Notes: generated by a model from the letters alone, not told the origin. Positions 39,628 to 48,902 are shown, numbered from the stretch's first letter. The stretch is DNA of 64,000 bases from Burkholderia sp. Ax-1719 (GCF_011753055.1 NZ_VWWJ01000002.1:372001-436000); one strand, 5' to 3'. Numbers and translations: made by a program.

Positions 39628-40904
39628 CATGCCTCCATCATCTTGCGCCACTGCGCATAAGCTTCGCGCATGCCGGTTTCATCGGTTGCGTGCGCGGTTT
39701 TTTCGCCATTGGGCGCGGTGGTTTCGCGGTTCAGACCGCGATTGACGAGAATCGGCGTATTGGCGCCCGCATGCGAGCCGCGCTGCACACGTTCCCACGC
39801 TTCCGCGTCGTCGGGGCTGCCGAAGCCGAACGGGCCCTGGAAGTGTTCATGGATACGCAGGCGCACGCGGTTCGCTTCTTCCGGTCCGCCGTCCATTGCC
39901 AGCGCCACGTGGCGGATTTCGGTTTCGTCGGCGGAAATCGGCCGCAGCACGCGGAAGAACGCCATCGACAACGCAAGATTCGGGAACAGGTTGAGATTGA
40001 AGCCCACGCCCATCAGCGAGCGCACGATGCGGCGCACTTCTTCCGGCGTGTGCTTTTCCGAGAGCTGCGCGGCCAGTTCATCGAAGCGCTCGGGCAGCGG
40101 CGCGCCGTCGTCCTGATCGAGATCGACGAGTTCCGGTACCAGCACGGCCAGGCTGTGGCCGTTGCCGAGCGAGCGGCAAAAGGCTTGATCGCTGGTCATG
40201 AAGCTCGTGATAACCGCCGTGGTTTCTTCATCGATCGATTTGAGCCACGATTTATGTACTACCGGGAAGTGATAAAGGTCGGTGGTATTTTCGAGCTGGA
40301 TTTTCCAGTTGCCCTTGAAGCGGAACTTATGTTCGCCGTTCGACTTGACCGGATAACCCGCGCCTTGCTTCATGAACAGATCGATCCACGGCTTGGCGCC
40401 GCCGAGGAAGTCTTCGAGCGGTTCGATCTCCGCATTGAAGCTCGCGAAAATCAGGCCTTGATAGACGCCCACACGCAGCTTTTCCAGCGGCAGATCGCCC
40501 TTTTCGCAGACGCCTTCGTAGCCGTCGCCGTAGGGCAGCGCGCGCAGCGTGCCGTCGAGCGCGTACGACCAGCTGTGATACGGGCAGGTGAAGCCTTTCG
40601 CGTTGCCCTTGTGTTCCTCGCACACCGTCGCGCCGCGGTGGCGGCAACGGTTTTGCAGCACATTGATCGCGCCGGTTTTATCGCGCACGACGATCACCGG
40701 CTGGCGGCCGATGGTGGTGGTGCGAAAGTCGCCGGGATTGGGCAGTTCGCTTTCGTGCGCGACCCAGATCCACGTCTTGTAGAAGATGCGGTCGAGTTCG
40801 GCTTCAAACAGCGCCGGATCGTAGTAGAGGGACGGCGCGATGCGGTCGGCCTGCGCGAGTCCGCGCAGCGAGCTCGTGTCGATGCTTTGCCAGGTTTCGC
40901 TCAT
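39627..40904 (-). CDS. iacC: Rieske dioxygenase alpha subunit, IacC-like
   Basis: A protein of 425 residues. The Rieske [2Fe-2S] motif is CRHRGATVCEEHKGN with GFTCPYHSWSYALDG (about residues 87-120). The mononuclear iron site is TTDLYHFPVVHKSWL (two His, about 208-213), with a matching Asp expected near the end. IacC is the ring-hydroxylating oxygenase of auxin catabolism that leads to catechol. The electron donor should be the IacF reductase encoded at 42041. It is transcribed with iacD and away from the LysR regulator. Confidence 0.9.
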   Translation of the reverse strand: MSETWQSIDTSSLRGLAQADRIAPSLYYDPALFEAELDRIFYKTWIWVAHESELPNPGDFRTTTIGRQPVIVVRDKTGAINVLQNRCRHRGATVCEEHKGNAKGFTCPYHSWSYALDGTLRALPYGDGYEGVCEKGDLPLEKLRVGVYQGLIFASFNAEIEPLEDFLGGAKPWIDLFMKQGAGYPVKSNGEHKFRFKGNWKIQLENTTDLYHFPVVHKSWLKSIDEETTAVITSFMTSDQAFCRSLGNGHSLAVLVPELVDLDQDDGAPLPERFDELAAQLSEKHTPEEVRRIVRSLMGVGFNLNLFPNLALSMAFFRVLRPISADETEIRHVALAMDGGPEEANRVRLRIHEHFQGPFGFGSPDDAEAWERVQRGSHAGANTPILVNRGLNRETTAPNGEKTAHATDETGMREAYAQWRKMMEA

Positions 40905-41049
40905 GATTTAAGGGTATCGAGGTGAATGCGGGGATGAATGCTTTGCTTCGCTTGGGCGTTGAATAGCGCGTAGATGAAGTGTCGTTCCGCTCGTGTCATG
41001 CGTCAAATTGATCTAAAATTGGTCGACACATAAATCGGATGGATATCAC

Positions 41050-42096
41050 ATGCAAACGCTCGATGGCATCGACCTGAATCTGCTGCGGGTCTTCCTTGCA
41101 ATCGTCGAGGAGCAGAGCCTGACGAAAGCGGGCGAGCGTCTCGCGCTCTCGCAGCCCGCGATGAGCTATTCGCTGGCGCGTCTGCGCGCGTTATTCGACG
41201 ATCAGCTATTCGTGCGCACGCGCCACGGCATGCAGCCCACGCCGATTTCGCAGGAGCTGGCGGTGATCGTCGCGAGGGCGCTCGATTCGGTGCGTGAGGC
41301 GCTTAGGTATGCGGAACGTTTCGATCCGCTGGTGAGTACGCGGGCGTTCCGGCTGTCGTTATCCGATGCGGGGGAAATGGCGTATTTGCCGTCGATCTGC
41401 GAGGAAGTAAAGCGGCTCGCGCCGCGCATCAAGATCTGTATCGAGCCGCTGCCAGTCGGGCAGATCGAAGAAGCGTTGCGGGCGCGCAAGCTGGATTTCG
41501 CCATCGGCAATTTGCCGGAGCTGACTTCGCGCACGCGCCATCAGGTGCTATTCGAAGAGGGATATGTGTGCGTGCGGCGTCGTCGGCCGGAAATGGCGAA
41601 GAGCCAGCAGATGACGCTGGCGGAATTCGTGGAAGGCACACACGTGCTGATCCGTTCGGTCGAGCATAGCCATCACGCCATCGACGACGCATTACGCTCG
41701 AAGGGCGTGGCGCGCAATATCGGCCTGGAGGTGCCGCACTTCGTGGCGCTGCCGGGTGTGCTGGCCGTAACCGATCTGATCGCGACCTTGCCGCGCCGCC
41801 TCGCCGGGATTCTGGCGCAAGGCGGCGGGTTCGAGATTTTCGAGTTGCCAGTGGAGATCCCGTCGGCGGCCGTGACGATGCACTGGCACGAGCACTTTCA
41901 CGAGGACGAAGGGATCGCGTGGATGCGCGACCTGCTGATGAATATCATGCGGCGCTTCGCCGGGCCGGCCAGCGCCGATGCGTCCGCCTCGGCTGGCGCG
42001 GCTACGGCTACGACCGGCCGCGCCGGCAAGAAGCCCGCGGTCAAACGTCCAGGATCAGCATCGGCGAGCGCGAGCGCGAAACGCAGCAGCAAATAA
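41050..42096 (+). CDS. LysR-family regulator of the iac cluster
   Basis: A protein of 348 residues with DLNLLRVFLAIVEEQSLTKA and LALSQPAMSYSLARLRALFD as the winged helix-turn-helix, then an effector-binding domain (FRLSLSDAGEMAYLPSICEE). It is divergent from iacC and convergent with iacF. A LysR regulator (IacR1) controls iac genes in P. phytofirmans, and this gene is the natural equivalent. The tail is unusual: about 40 residues of Ala/Ser/Lys low complexity (ASADASASAGAATATT, then SASASAKRSSK), probably disordered. Its last 56 bases overlap the 3' end of iacF on the other strand. Confidence 0.85.
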   Translation: MQTLDGIDLNLLRVFLAIVEEQSLTKAGERLALSQPAMSYSLARLRALFDDQLFVRTRHGMQPTPISQELAVIVARALDSVREALRYAERFDPLVSTRAFRLSLSDAGEMAYLPSICEEVKRLAPRIKICIEPLPVGQIEEALRARKLDFAIGNLPELTSRTRHQVLFEEGYVCVRRRRPEMAKSQQMTLAEFVEGTHVLIRSVEHSHHAIDDALRSKGVARNIGLEVPHFVALPGVLAVTDLIATLPRRLAGILAQGGGFEIFELPVEIPSAAVTMHWHEHFHEDEGIAWMRDLLMNIMRRFAGPASADASASAGAATATTGRAGKKPAVKRPGSASASASAKRSSK

Positions 42097-43021
42097 CCTT
42101 GTTGCTCGCGCGTTCGGCCTTGCTCAGGCAATGGTCGCGATGCTCGGGCTCGCCTTCGGCCACGTCGACCATACAGGTGCCGCACACGCCTTCGCCGCAC
42201 GAGGTGTCGATCTCGATGCCGATGGCGGCGAGGGCGTCGACGATCGACTGCTCCTTGCCCACGCGCACCACCTGGCCGCTGCTGGCGATCTTGACGTCGA
42301 ATTCTCCCTGCGCCGCGCCGCTATCCATCGCGGCCACGGCGGCGGGATCGGCCCCGAAGCGCTCCAGATGCACCTGCGCGACGCCCGGCGTCGCTTCGCC
42401 CACGCTCACCACTTCGTCCATGAACGGCGCGGGGCCGCAGGTGTAGACATGCGCGCCGTCCCGCACCCCGGCCAGACACTCGCGCAGTGCCGCAGCCAGA
42501 TCGCCGTTGCCGATGCCGAAGTGAAAGCGCACGTGGGATGCGAACGGCTCCTGCGCGAGCACGGGAAGAAACGCGGCGTGCGCTTCGCTGCGCGCAAAGT
42601 AATGGAGCACGAATGGCTCGTTGCGCGCGGCAAGCCGGTACGCCATCGACAGCAAGGGCGTGATGCCGATGCCCGCGCCGATCAGCACATGCGCGCTCGC
42701 CTGGGCGTCCAGGCGAAACAGATTGCGCGGCGGCCCGACCAGCAGTTCGCAGCCGATGCCCACGTCGTCATGGAGCGAGCGCGAACCGCCGCGTGACTCG
42801 GGTTCGCGTTTGACGGCGAAAAGCTGGAACGCGCTGAACGCCGGATCGCCACACAACGAATACTGGCGGGTGATGCCGGAGGGCGCGGTGACGTCGATAT
42901 GCGCGCCCGGCTCATAGCTCTCGAAGGGCTGGCCGTCGACGCGGGCGATGCGGAATGAACGGATACCGTGGGCTTCGTCGCGAATGCTGTCGACGCGGAC
43001 CTTGAACGTGTTGGCTTGCAT
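42041..43021 (-). CDS. iacF: Ferredoxin-type oxidoreductase (PDR/VanB type), IacF-like
   Basis: The ATG at 43021 gives MQANTFKVRVDSIRDEA. The protein is 326 residues. A flavin domain (EPGAHIDVTAPSGITRQYSL) and NAD domain (IGAGIGITPLLSMAYRLA, VYTCGPAPFMDEV) precede a C-terminal plant-type [2Fe-2S] domain with CGEGVCGTCMVDV and a fourth Cys in HRDHCLSKAE. This is the one-protein reductase for Rieske oxygenases and would transfer electrons from NAD(P)H to IacC/D. It is apart from iacCD, on the far side of the LysR gene. The last 56 bases overlap the LysR tail tail-to-tail, a sign of close packing. Confidence 0.88.
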   Translation of the reverse strand: MQANTFKVRVDSIRDEAHGIRSFRIARVDGQPFESYEPGAHIDVTAPSGITRQYSLCGDPAFSAFQLFAVKREPESRGGSRSLHDDVGIGCELLVGPPRNLFRLDAQASAHVLIGAGIGITPLLSMAYRLAARNEPFVLHYFARSEAHAAFLPVLAQEPFASHVRFHFGIGNGDLAAALRECLAGVRDGAHVYTCGPAPFMDEVVSVGEATPGVAQVHLERFGADPAAVAAMDSGAAQGEFDVKIASSGQVVRVGKEQSIVDALAAIGIEIDTSCGEGVCGTCMVDVAEGEPEHRDHCLSKAERASNKVICCCVSRSRSPMLILDV

Positions 43022-43575
43022 GATGACACCGGGCGGGGGAGGGACGTTGACTGTGATGCCACGAAGGGCAGCGTGTGAGCGGAGCTTATCCACTCCCCTT
43101 TGATCCGGCAAATTGATGAAAATTAGTAAGTCAAATCCATGTGCCTGATATCTGGAGGGCTTTTCGCGACTTTACCCGGGAAAACCCTCATCAGGACGGA
43201 CCCCTGACGTGCCGACATGCAGTTGCCACAGTCCGACGTTGCGTCCGATGTTGCCATTCTCCCGAGCGTCATCGTCATGCCCTGCTGGTGAGCGGTATTG
43301 CACGGTCGTTCTCATTCGCACGCGGTGAGCGGCGAGCTAGAACTCGCCTAGTAAGGCGAGACGCTATATATTGGGGGCTTTGCCCGGGGCCGGAGCGGCC
43401 TCGGCGGCGGCTTTCCGTTTGAGCCGACTTCGTCACGCGATGGCTACACCTGCTTTGCCGAAGGTTATGCGCCATGAGAGCAGCAGATCGCGTACGATCT
43501 TCGTCCGCTGTTTGGCCGCATGGCAGCAACACTGAACTGGCAGGACCAAAAGAGAGCCTGGGAGGGCTGATTGTG
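43022..43575. other. Long intergenic region ahead of the hybrid kinase
   Basis: This 554-base stretch has no convincing gene. It holds the short dyad CTCGCC/GGCGAG (43343-43360), TATATA at about 43,365 and a G-rich stretch after it. It must carry the promoters of iacF (minus) and the kinase (plus), and could contain an untranslated leader. Nothing else was recognised. Confidence 0.45.
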
Positions 43576-46101
43576 ATGTCGCGCGAGCGAATGGGGGAGG
43601 TACTGGAACCTAGCCGTCTGGCTATCCGGTGGGGAGGCATTCTCGGCCTCCTGTGCCACCCCATCTATTGGGTCGTCTGGACCTATGTGCTGCCGCAGCC
43701 GTACGACAATCTGTTCGTGCGTCTGAGCGCAGCGCTCGTGTGCATCCCGTTGATTTTTCAGGCGCGCTGGCCGCAGCGCTTCAACAACTGGCTGCTGGTG
43801 TACTGGCACGCGTGCCTGATCTACGTTTTACCGCTCGCCTGCACCTTCCTCACGATCAGAAACGGCTTCTCCACCATGTGGATGATGACCGAGGTGATGA
43901 TGATCTTCATCCTCGCGCTCTGTATCGACAACCCGGTCCTGCTGCTGGCGTGCCTGGGCATCGGCGTGGCCGCGGGCTCGGCGGCGGCGATGCTGACCTC
44001 GCCAACGCCCATCGTGTTGAGCGCGGCCACCCAGGCCGATCTCGCGCTGCTGCCAGTGGTCGTGCTGTGCAGCATGGCGTTCAGCCATGCGATCAGCAAG
44101 GGACGTATTTTCGTCGCGAAGAATCGCGCCTTGCAGGCGCTCGCGGGCTCCATCGTGCACGAGATGCGCAATCCGCTGAGCCAGTTGAAGCACGTGCTGG
44201 ACAGTATCGAGGCAACCTTGCCCGCCACGCACGATGCCCGCCGCTCGACCATGATCTCGCCCGAGGACGCGGCCTCGCTCTATCGCCATCTCGCGCAGGG
44301 CAAGATGTCGATCGAGCGCGGACTGCGCGTGATCGCCATGACGCTGGACGAAGTGGGCACCAAGGCCATTCGCCCCGAGCGGCTCGCCTATCTCAACGCG
44401 GCCGCCACCACGCGCAAGGCGCTCGACGAGTACGGTTTTGCCGATGAAGCCGAGCGCAACAAGGTGCGCCTGATCGTGCGCGAGGACTTCACCTTCCGCG
44501 TCGATGAAACCGTATATCTGTTCACGCTGTTCAATCTGATCAAGAACGCGCTGCATCAGATGGCCGCGCAGCCGGCCGCCACGCTCACGCTGACGATCGA
44601 GCGCCACGCAATCAGCGTGCGCGATACCGGCGGCGGCGTGCCGCCCGAGCTTATGCCGCATCTGTTCAGTCCGTTTCGCACCGCGAGCAACACGGCGGGA
44701 ACCGGGCTGGGCCTGCTCTATTGCCAGCGCGCGATGGAGGCGTTCGGCGGCAGTATCGAGTGTCGCTCGGAACCCGGGCAGTTCACCGAATTCACCTTGC
44801 GCTTTCCGCCGGTGCCCGAGCGTGAAGTGGCCGAGTACGAGCGCGAGATTCTCGATCGCGCGATGCCCGTGTTCGCGGGCAAACGCATTCTGATCGTCGA
44901 CGACGACGAGCACCATCGCACCCGCACGCGGCGCGTGCTGGCGGGCCTGGGCGCGCTGGTGAGCGAGGCTGGCAACGGCCAGACGGCGCTGGCGATGCTG
45001 GGCGACAGCGAAGCGCCGCCTTCCGATCTGGTGCTGCTCGACGTCAACATGCCGGTGCTCGACGGCTATGCGGTGGCGGAAAAGATCCGCGCGAATCATG
45101 CGCATCCGAATCAGGGCGTGCCGATTGCCGGCTATACGGTGGAGGAAGGCAACGTCGCGCAGGTGCGCGCGCGGCGCGCGGGCATGGATATCGTGATCGG
45201 CAAGTCGGGCGGTGCGATGGGGCTGATCGTCGCCCTGGAATCGCTGTTCGCTAGCGGCAAGCGCCGCCGCGCCTATGGTGGTTTCGACGGGCTGCTGGGC
45301 AAGTCGATCCTGGTCGCCGACGACGATGTCTATAGCCGCCAGGTCGCCAAGGCGGTGCTCGAACGCGGCGGCGCGCGCGTGGTGGAAGAGGGCCACGGCC
45401 AGGCGGTGCTGGTGCGCCTGCAATCGGACATGGCCATCGACGCCATCGTGATCGACATGAACATGCCGGGCATGGGCGGCGTGGAAGCCACGGCGCGGAT
45501 TCGCGCGGGCAGCGACCGCTATGCGGCGACGCCGATCATCGCGCTGACCTCGCAGTCGGATATGGAAGCGGTGCGCGAATGTATCGCCGTGGGCATGAAC
45601 GACGTGCTGGTGAAGCCCGTGCAGGCCGCCACGCTCTACGCTTCGCTGATGACGCACCTGGCGCGCGTGCATACGCCAGCAGTGCGCGTGCCGCCGGTCG
45701 CAGAATCGGCCAGGAACGAGGTGCTGGCGCTCGATGAACGCGACCTGCTCGACGAACGGCATCTCGACGAACTCGTTGGGCTGGATATGCTCGACCAGAC
45801 TTTCCTCGATGGCATCGCCCAGTTGCGCGCCCTGATCGGCGAGATTGCGAAAGCCGCGCGCGCGAAGGAGATCGACGCGACCCACGAGGCGCTGCATCGC
45901 CTGCTGGGCGTGAGCGGCAATATCGGCGCGAAGGCCCTGCATGCGTTCGGACGGCGCATCTATCCGTCGATGGTCGAAGGGCGCTGGCCGCTGGAGCCCG
46001 ACTGGGTCGAACGCCTGGGCTTGCTGGGCGCGCGTTCCGCCGATGCGCTCGACGCCTACTTCGAGTCAGTCGCGTCGCTGCGTCCGCAATTGCTGCGCTG
46101 A
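43576..46101 (+). CDS. CqsS-like hybrid sensor kinase with two receivers and an Hpt domain
   Basis: The ATG at 43576 (MSRERMGEVLEPSRL) follows GGGAGGG; the 34-residue upstream extension is not protein-like. The protein is 841 residues. Residues 25-180 form about six membrane helices (YWVVWTYVLPQPYDNL, LACTFLTIRNGFSTMW) as in the quorum-sensing kinases CqsS and LqsS. Next come the H-box IVHEMRNPLSQLKHVLD and ATPase motifs DTGGGVPPEL and TGLGLLYCQRAMEAFGG. Receiver 1 has its Asp in LVLLDVNMPVLDGY, and receiver 2 in IVIDMNMPGMGG. A C-terminal Hpt has HRLLGVSGNIGA. It would act in a phosphorelay responding to an alpha-hydroxyketone-like signal. No CqsA/LqsA-type synthase gene lies in the window. 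Confidence 0.85.
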   Translation: MSRERMGEVLEPSRLAIRWGGILGLLCHPIYWVVWTYVLPQPYDNLFVRLSAALVCIPLIFQARWPQRFNNWLLVYWHACLIYVLPLACTFLTIRNGFSTMWMMTEVMMIFILALCIDNPVLLLACLGIGVAAGSAAAMLTSPTPIVLSAATQADLALLPVVVLCSMAFSHAISKGRIFVAKNRALQALAGSIVHEMRNPLSQLKHVLDSIEATLPATHDARRSTMISPEDAASLYRHLAQGKMSIERGLRVIAMTLDEVGTKAIRPERLAYLNAAATTRKALDEYGFADEAERNKVRLIVREDFTFRVDETVYLFTLFNLIKNALHQMAAQPAATLTLTIERHAISVRDTGGGVPPELMPHLFSPFRTASNTAGTGLGLLYCQRAMEAFGGSIECRSEPGQFTEFTLRFPPVPEREVAEYEREILDRAMPVFAGKRILIVDDDEHHRTRTRRVLAGLGALVSEAGNGQTALAMLGDSEAPPSDLVLLDVNMPVLDGYAVAEKIRANHAHPNQGVPIAGYTVEEGNVAQVRARRAGMDIVIGKSGGAMGLIVALESLFASGKRRRAYGGFDGLLGKSILVADDDVYSRQVAKAVLERGGARVVEEGHGQAVLVRLQSDMAIDAIVIDMNMPGMGGVEATARIRAGSDRYAATPIIALTSQSDMEAVRECIAVGMNDVLVKPVQAATLYASLMTHLARVHTPAVRVPPVAESARNEVLALDERDLLDERHLDELVGLDMLDQTFLDGIAQLRALIGEIAKAARAKEIDATHEALHRLLGVSGNIGAKALHAFGRRIYPSMVEGRWPLEPDWVERLGLLGARSADALDAYFESVASLRPQLLR

Positions 46102-46157
46102 ATTTTAGTTCGTTGCGCGTGAAACGATTGCGCGCGCGGCTTTGGCTCAATCGGGCA

Positions 46158-47093
46158 TTAGCGCAGCGTCTTGAACTGGATGCCCGGCCAGGCGAGTGTC
46201 GGCATGCGGCTTGCCAGGAATGCGTGCAGTTCCTCCACCTGTGCGGCTTTATCGGAATCTTCCGGCCTGATGAGGTAATAGGCGTCGCCACTGCCTACGG
46301 CGGTTTTGAACGGCAGCACCAGTTGACGCGCATCGATTGCGTTGGCGCACAGCGCCAGATCGCCAATCGAAATGCCATGGCCCGCGGCCGCTGCGGCAAT
46401 CCCCTGTTCGAGCATGTCGAACACCTGGCCACGGGCGAGGTCGACGTTCGCTTCATGCCCACTGGCTTTGAGCCAGCGCCGCCAGTCACGGCGATCGGGC
46501 GACGGATGAATGAGTTCGCACGCCGCGAGATCGGCTCGCGCAGCCGCCGCGAGCGCGCGTGAGCAGATAGGGATCAGCCATTCGTCGAACAGCTTGATGC
46601 TGTGCGTTTCCGTGCCAAACCCGCCTGCGCCCAGCAGGATGGCGCAGTCATACGGCTCGCTGAAAAAATCGACGGTATCGACATCCATCCAGACGCTGGT
46701 GATCTGCACCTCGAAGGCGGGCTGTGTCTTGCGGAATGCCGCGAGCGCGTCGAGCAGCCAGCGCATCGTCAGCGTGGACGGGGCCTTGAGCCGCAACACG
46801 TCATGACGGGTGCGAAACAGCGTGCAGGCCTCTTCGATCTGATGAAAGCCGCGCCGTAACCCGGCAGCAAAAAGCTGTCCTTGCGTGGTGACGCTTAATT
46901 TCGGCCCTTGCCGCACGAATAGCTTGCGCCCGAAATAATCTTCGAGCGTCTTCACATGCTTGCTGACCGCGCTTTGCGTCAGGCTCAGCTCCTGGGCGGC
47001 AAGCGTAAAGGAACCAGTGCGGGCTGCGCTTTCGAACGCGCGCAACGCGTAAACAGGGGGTAGGGGCTTGGCTTTCAAGACGGGTATCCACAT
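46158..47093 (-). CDS. LysR-family regulator (GcvA-like)
   Basis: A protein of 311 residues. LPPVYALRAFESAARTGSFT and LSLTQSAVSKHVKTLEDYFG form a typical GcvA-subgroup helix-turn-helix. The effector domain includes LKAPSTLTMRWLLDALAAFR and DVDTVDFFSEPYDCAILLG. It is divergent from an RhtB-type exporter gene with a 152-base gap, a common arrangement in which the LysR protein controls the exporter. Confidence 0.85.
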   Translation of the reverse strand: MWIPVLKAKPLPPVYALRAFESAARTGSFTLAAQELSLTQSAVSKHVKTLEDYFGRKLFVRQGPKLSVTTQGQLFAAGLRRGFHQIEEACTLFRTRHDVLRLKAPSTLTMRWLLDALAAFRKTQPAFEVQITSVWMDVDTVDFFSEPYDCAILLGAGGFGTETHSIKLFDEWLIPICSRALAAAARADLAACELIHPSPDRRDWRRWLKASGHEANVDLARGQVFDMLEQGIAAAAAGHGISIGDLALCANAIDARQLVLPFKTAVGSGDAYYLIRPEDSDKAAQVEELHAFLASRMPTLAWPGIQFKTLR

Positions 47094-47245
47094 GAATAAA
47101 AGTCATGCTTGCGCACAGTATTTTCCGTTTTTATCGGCGCTGCTGTGCGGCAATACTATACCTTCAGCCGACATTTCAGGAATCTCCCCAGTAAAGCCGC
47201 TATGTCGTCGGCGCTCGGCTCCGGTTTTTATCTCGACTTTTTCTC

Positions 47246-47908
47246 ATGAATCTCCATGCCTCGCTTCTGCTCGCCTATTTTGCGGCGATCGTATTGCTGA
47301 TCGCCACGCCCGGCCCTGTCGTGATGCTCGTCGTCGGCACTGCAGCGCGACGGGGCGCGTCTCAGGGCGTCCTGACCGCAGCGGGGGCGAATGCGGCGAG
47401 CCTGCTTTTGATCGCGTTGGCGACGCTGATGGTATTCGGTGTGGTGATGGTCAGCGATCGCCTGCTTGGCTGGCTCCAGTTACTGGGATGCGTCTTCGTT
47501 TCGCTGCTCGCGGTCCGGACGTTGTATGGCGAATGGCGTACATCGCGGCCATCGCAGCCATCGACCACGCCTGGTGATAGAACCGCGCAAGACGCCGGGC
47601 CCGCATCGCGCCGTTTGCCCGCTGTCTTTCAGGGCTTTTTCGTCGGCATTGCCAATCCCAAGGATGTGCTGTTCTTCGTCGCATTCTTTCCGCAGTTCAT
47701 TGGCATCACCTCGGACTCGCGCGCGAGCCTGGCGATTCTGGCAGCACTCTGGATTGTGGTCGACTTCACGATTCTGAGCGCTTATATCCTTGCGTCCAGG
47801 CACCCGCTGATCCACCGGCAGCAGCGCTGGATTGCGGTTCTCTCAGCGGGCTTCCTGCTCGTGGTGGCAATGGCGGGGCTGGCAGGCGCCGCGCGCGCTG
47901 GCGTCTAG
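47246..47908 (+). CDS. LysE/RhtB-family amino acid exporter
   Basis: A 220-residue membrane protein with about six helices. The family signature is LIATPGPVVMLVVGTAARRG at the N-terminus, with FVGIANPKDVLFFVAFFPQF in the middle. It probably exports an amino acid or analogue under control of the divergent LysR regulator. There is a longer than usual polar loop (RTSRPSQPSTTPGDRTAQDA) between helices 3 and 4. Confidence 0.87.
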   Translation: MNLHASLLLAYFAAIVLLIATPGPVVMLVVGTAARRGASQGVLTAAGANAASLLLIALATLMVFGVVMVSDRLLGWLQLLGCVFVSLLAVRTLYGEWRTSRPSQPSTTPGDRTAQDAGPASRRLPAVFQGFFVGIANPKDVLFFVAFFPQFIGITSDSRASLAILAALWIVVDFTILSAYILASRHPLIHRQQRWIAVLSAGFLLVVAMAGLAGAARAGV

Positions 47909-47993
47909 CGTCATAAACTGGGGTGCCATGCAGCCGGCGAAATATTTTTCGCGTTCGCCACAATATTCCTGCGGCTGAAACGTCTTCAGACGC

Positions 47994-48575
47994 ATGGAAC
48001 CGCCACCCACCTCGCAGCCGATGACCGACCGAGACAGCGAAATCACCGCGACCGTGGTGCGTGAGCGCACGAGGCTGGTCAATTTCATCCGGCGTCGCAT
48101 CCGCGACCAGGATGATGCCGAGGACATCCTTCAGGACGTGTTTCACGAATTCGTGCAGGCCTACCGGCTTCCCGCCCCGATCGAGCAGGCGAGCGCGTGG
48201 CTGTTTCGTGCCGCGCGCAACCGCATCGTCGATCGTTTTCGCAAGAAGAAAGAGCAGCCGCTGGCCGAGTTTGCCGAAACCGGCGACGACGCCGACAGCG
48301 AGTATCGCCTCGACCTGGCGCTGCCCTCGCACGACGCCGGGCCGGAGGCCGTCTACGCCCGCAGTCTGTTGCTCAAGGCCTTGCAGGAAGCGCTGGACGA
48401 GTTGCCGACGGAGCAACGCGATGTCTTTATCGCGCACGAACTGGAAGGGCGGTCTTTCAAGGATCTGGCGGCGCAAAGCGGTGTCGCGCTCAATACGCTG
48501 CTGGCGCGCAAGCGCTATGCCGTGCTGCATCTGCGCGCGCGGCTACAGCCTGTTTATGACGAACTGGATATTTAA
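47994..48575 (+). CDS. ECF-type RNA polymerase sigma factor
   Basis: A protein of 193 residues (or 184 from the ATG at 48021). Region 2 has QDDAEDILQDVFHEFVQAYR and ASAWLFRAARNRIVDRFRKK. Region 4 has LPTEQRDVFIAHELEGRSF and SGVALNTLLARKRYAVLHLR. No classical anti-sigma gene is adjacent. Instead a small membrane protein gene lies 12 bases downstream and a ferredoxin gene overlaps that. The signal is therefore not obvious. Confidence 0.85.
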   Translation: MEPPPTSQPMTDRDSEITATVVRERTRLVNFIRRRIRDQDDAEDILQDVFHEFVQAYRLPAPIEQASAWLFRAARNRIVDRFRKKKEQPLAEFAETGDDADSEYRLDLALPSHDAGPEAVYARSLLLKALQEALDELPTEQRDVFIAHELEGRSFKDLAAQSGVALNTLLARKRYAVLHLRARLQPVYDELDI

Positions 48576-48587
48576 AGGAGTCGACTG

Positions 48588-48902
48588 ATGAGGTTTCGAA
48601 TTAGATGTGCGGGGAAAGCGCTGCTTGCTGTGGTGGCCATCGTCGTGCTGGGATGGGTCGTGATGACCCTGTGGAACTGGGTGATTCCGGCGCTATTCGT
48701 CGGCGCGCGCACGATTGACTTCGCGCATGCGCTGGGGTTGCTGGTATTGAGCCGCATTTTGTTTGGCGGATTTCGCGGTCATGGCGGCGGGCGCTATCGG
48801 CGTCACTGGCGCAAGTGGGAAGCCATGACGCCCGAGGAGCGCGAGCAGTTCCAGTCGGCATGGCGTGCGCGCCACGCACGGCGCACGGGAGATGAAGCAT
48901 GA
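48588..48902 (+). CDS. Small membrane protein co-encoded with the ECF sigma factor
   Basis: A 104-residue protein with AAAGGAG ahead of the ATG. It has one strong membrane helix (ALLAVVAIVVLGWVVMTLWN) and a second hydrophobic stretch (FAHALGLLVLSRILFG), then a basic, Gly/His/Arg-rich cytoplasmic tail (GHGGGRYRRHWRKWEAMTPE). The tail may contact the sigma factor in place of a normal anti-sigma protein, or bind metal through its His residues; both are inference. Its stop overlaps the ferredoxin start as ATGA. No family was recognised. Confidence 0.7.
   Translation: MRFRIRCAGKALLAVVAIVVLGWVVMTLWNWVIPALFVGARTIDFAHALGLLVLSRILFGGFRGHGGGRYRRHWRKWEAMTPEEREQFQSAWRARHARRTGDEA

Noticed and set aside
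40905..41049. LysR-type operator between iacC and the LysR gene
   Set aside because: The AT-rich stretch around ATTGATCTAAAATTGG is suggestive, but no clean T-N11-A dyad could be drawn.
43828..45942. 704-codon minus-strand open frame
   Set aside because: Antisense shadow of the hybrid kinase gene, caused by high GC. The product is His/Arg-rich and has no recognisable domain.
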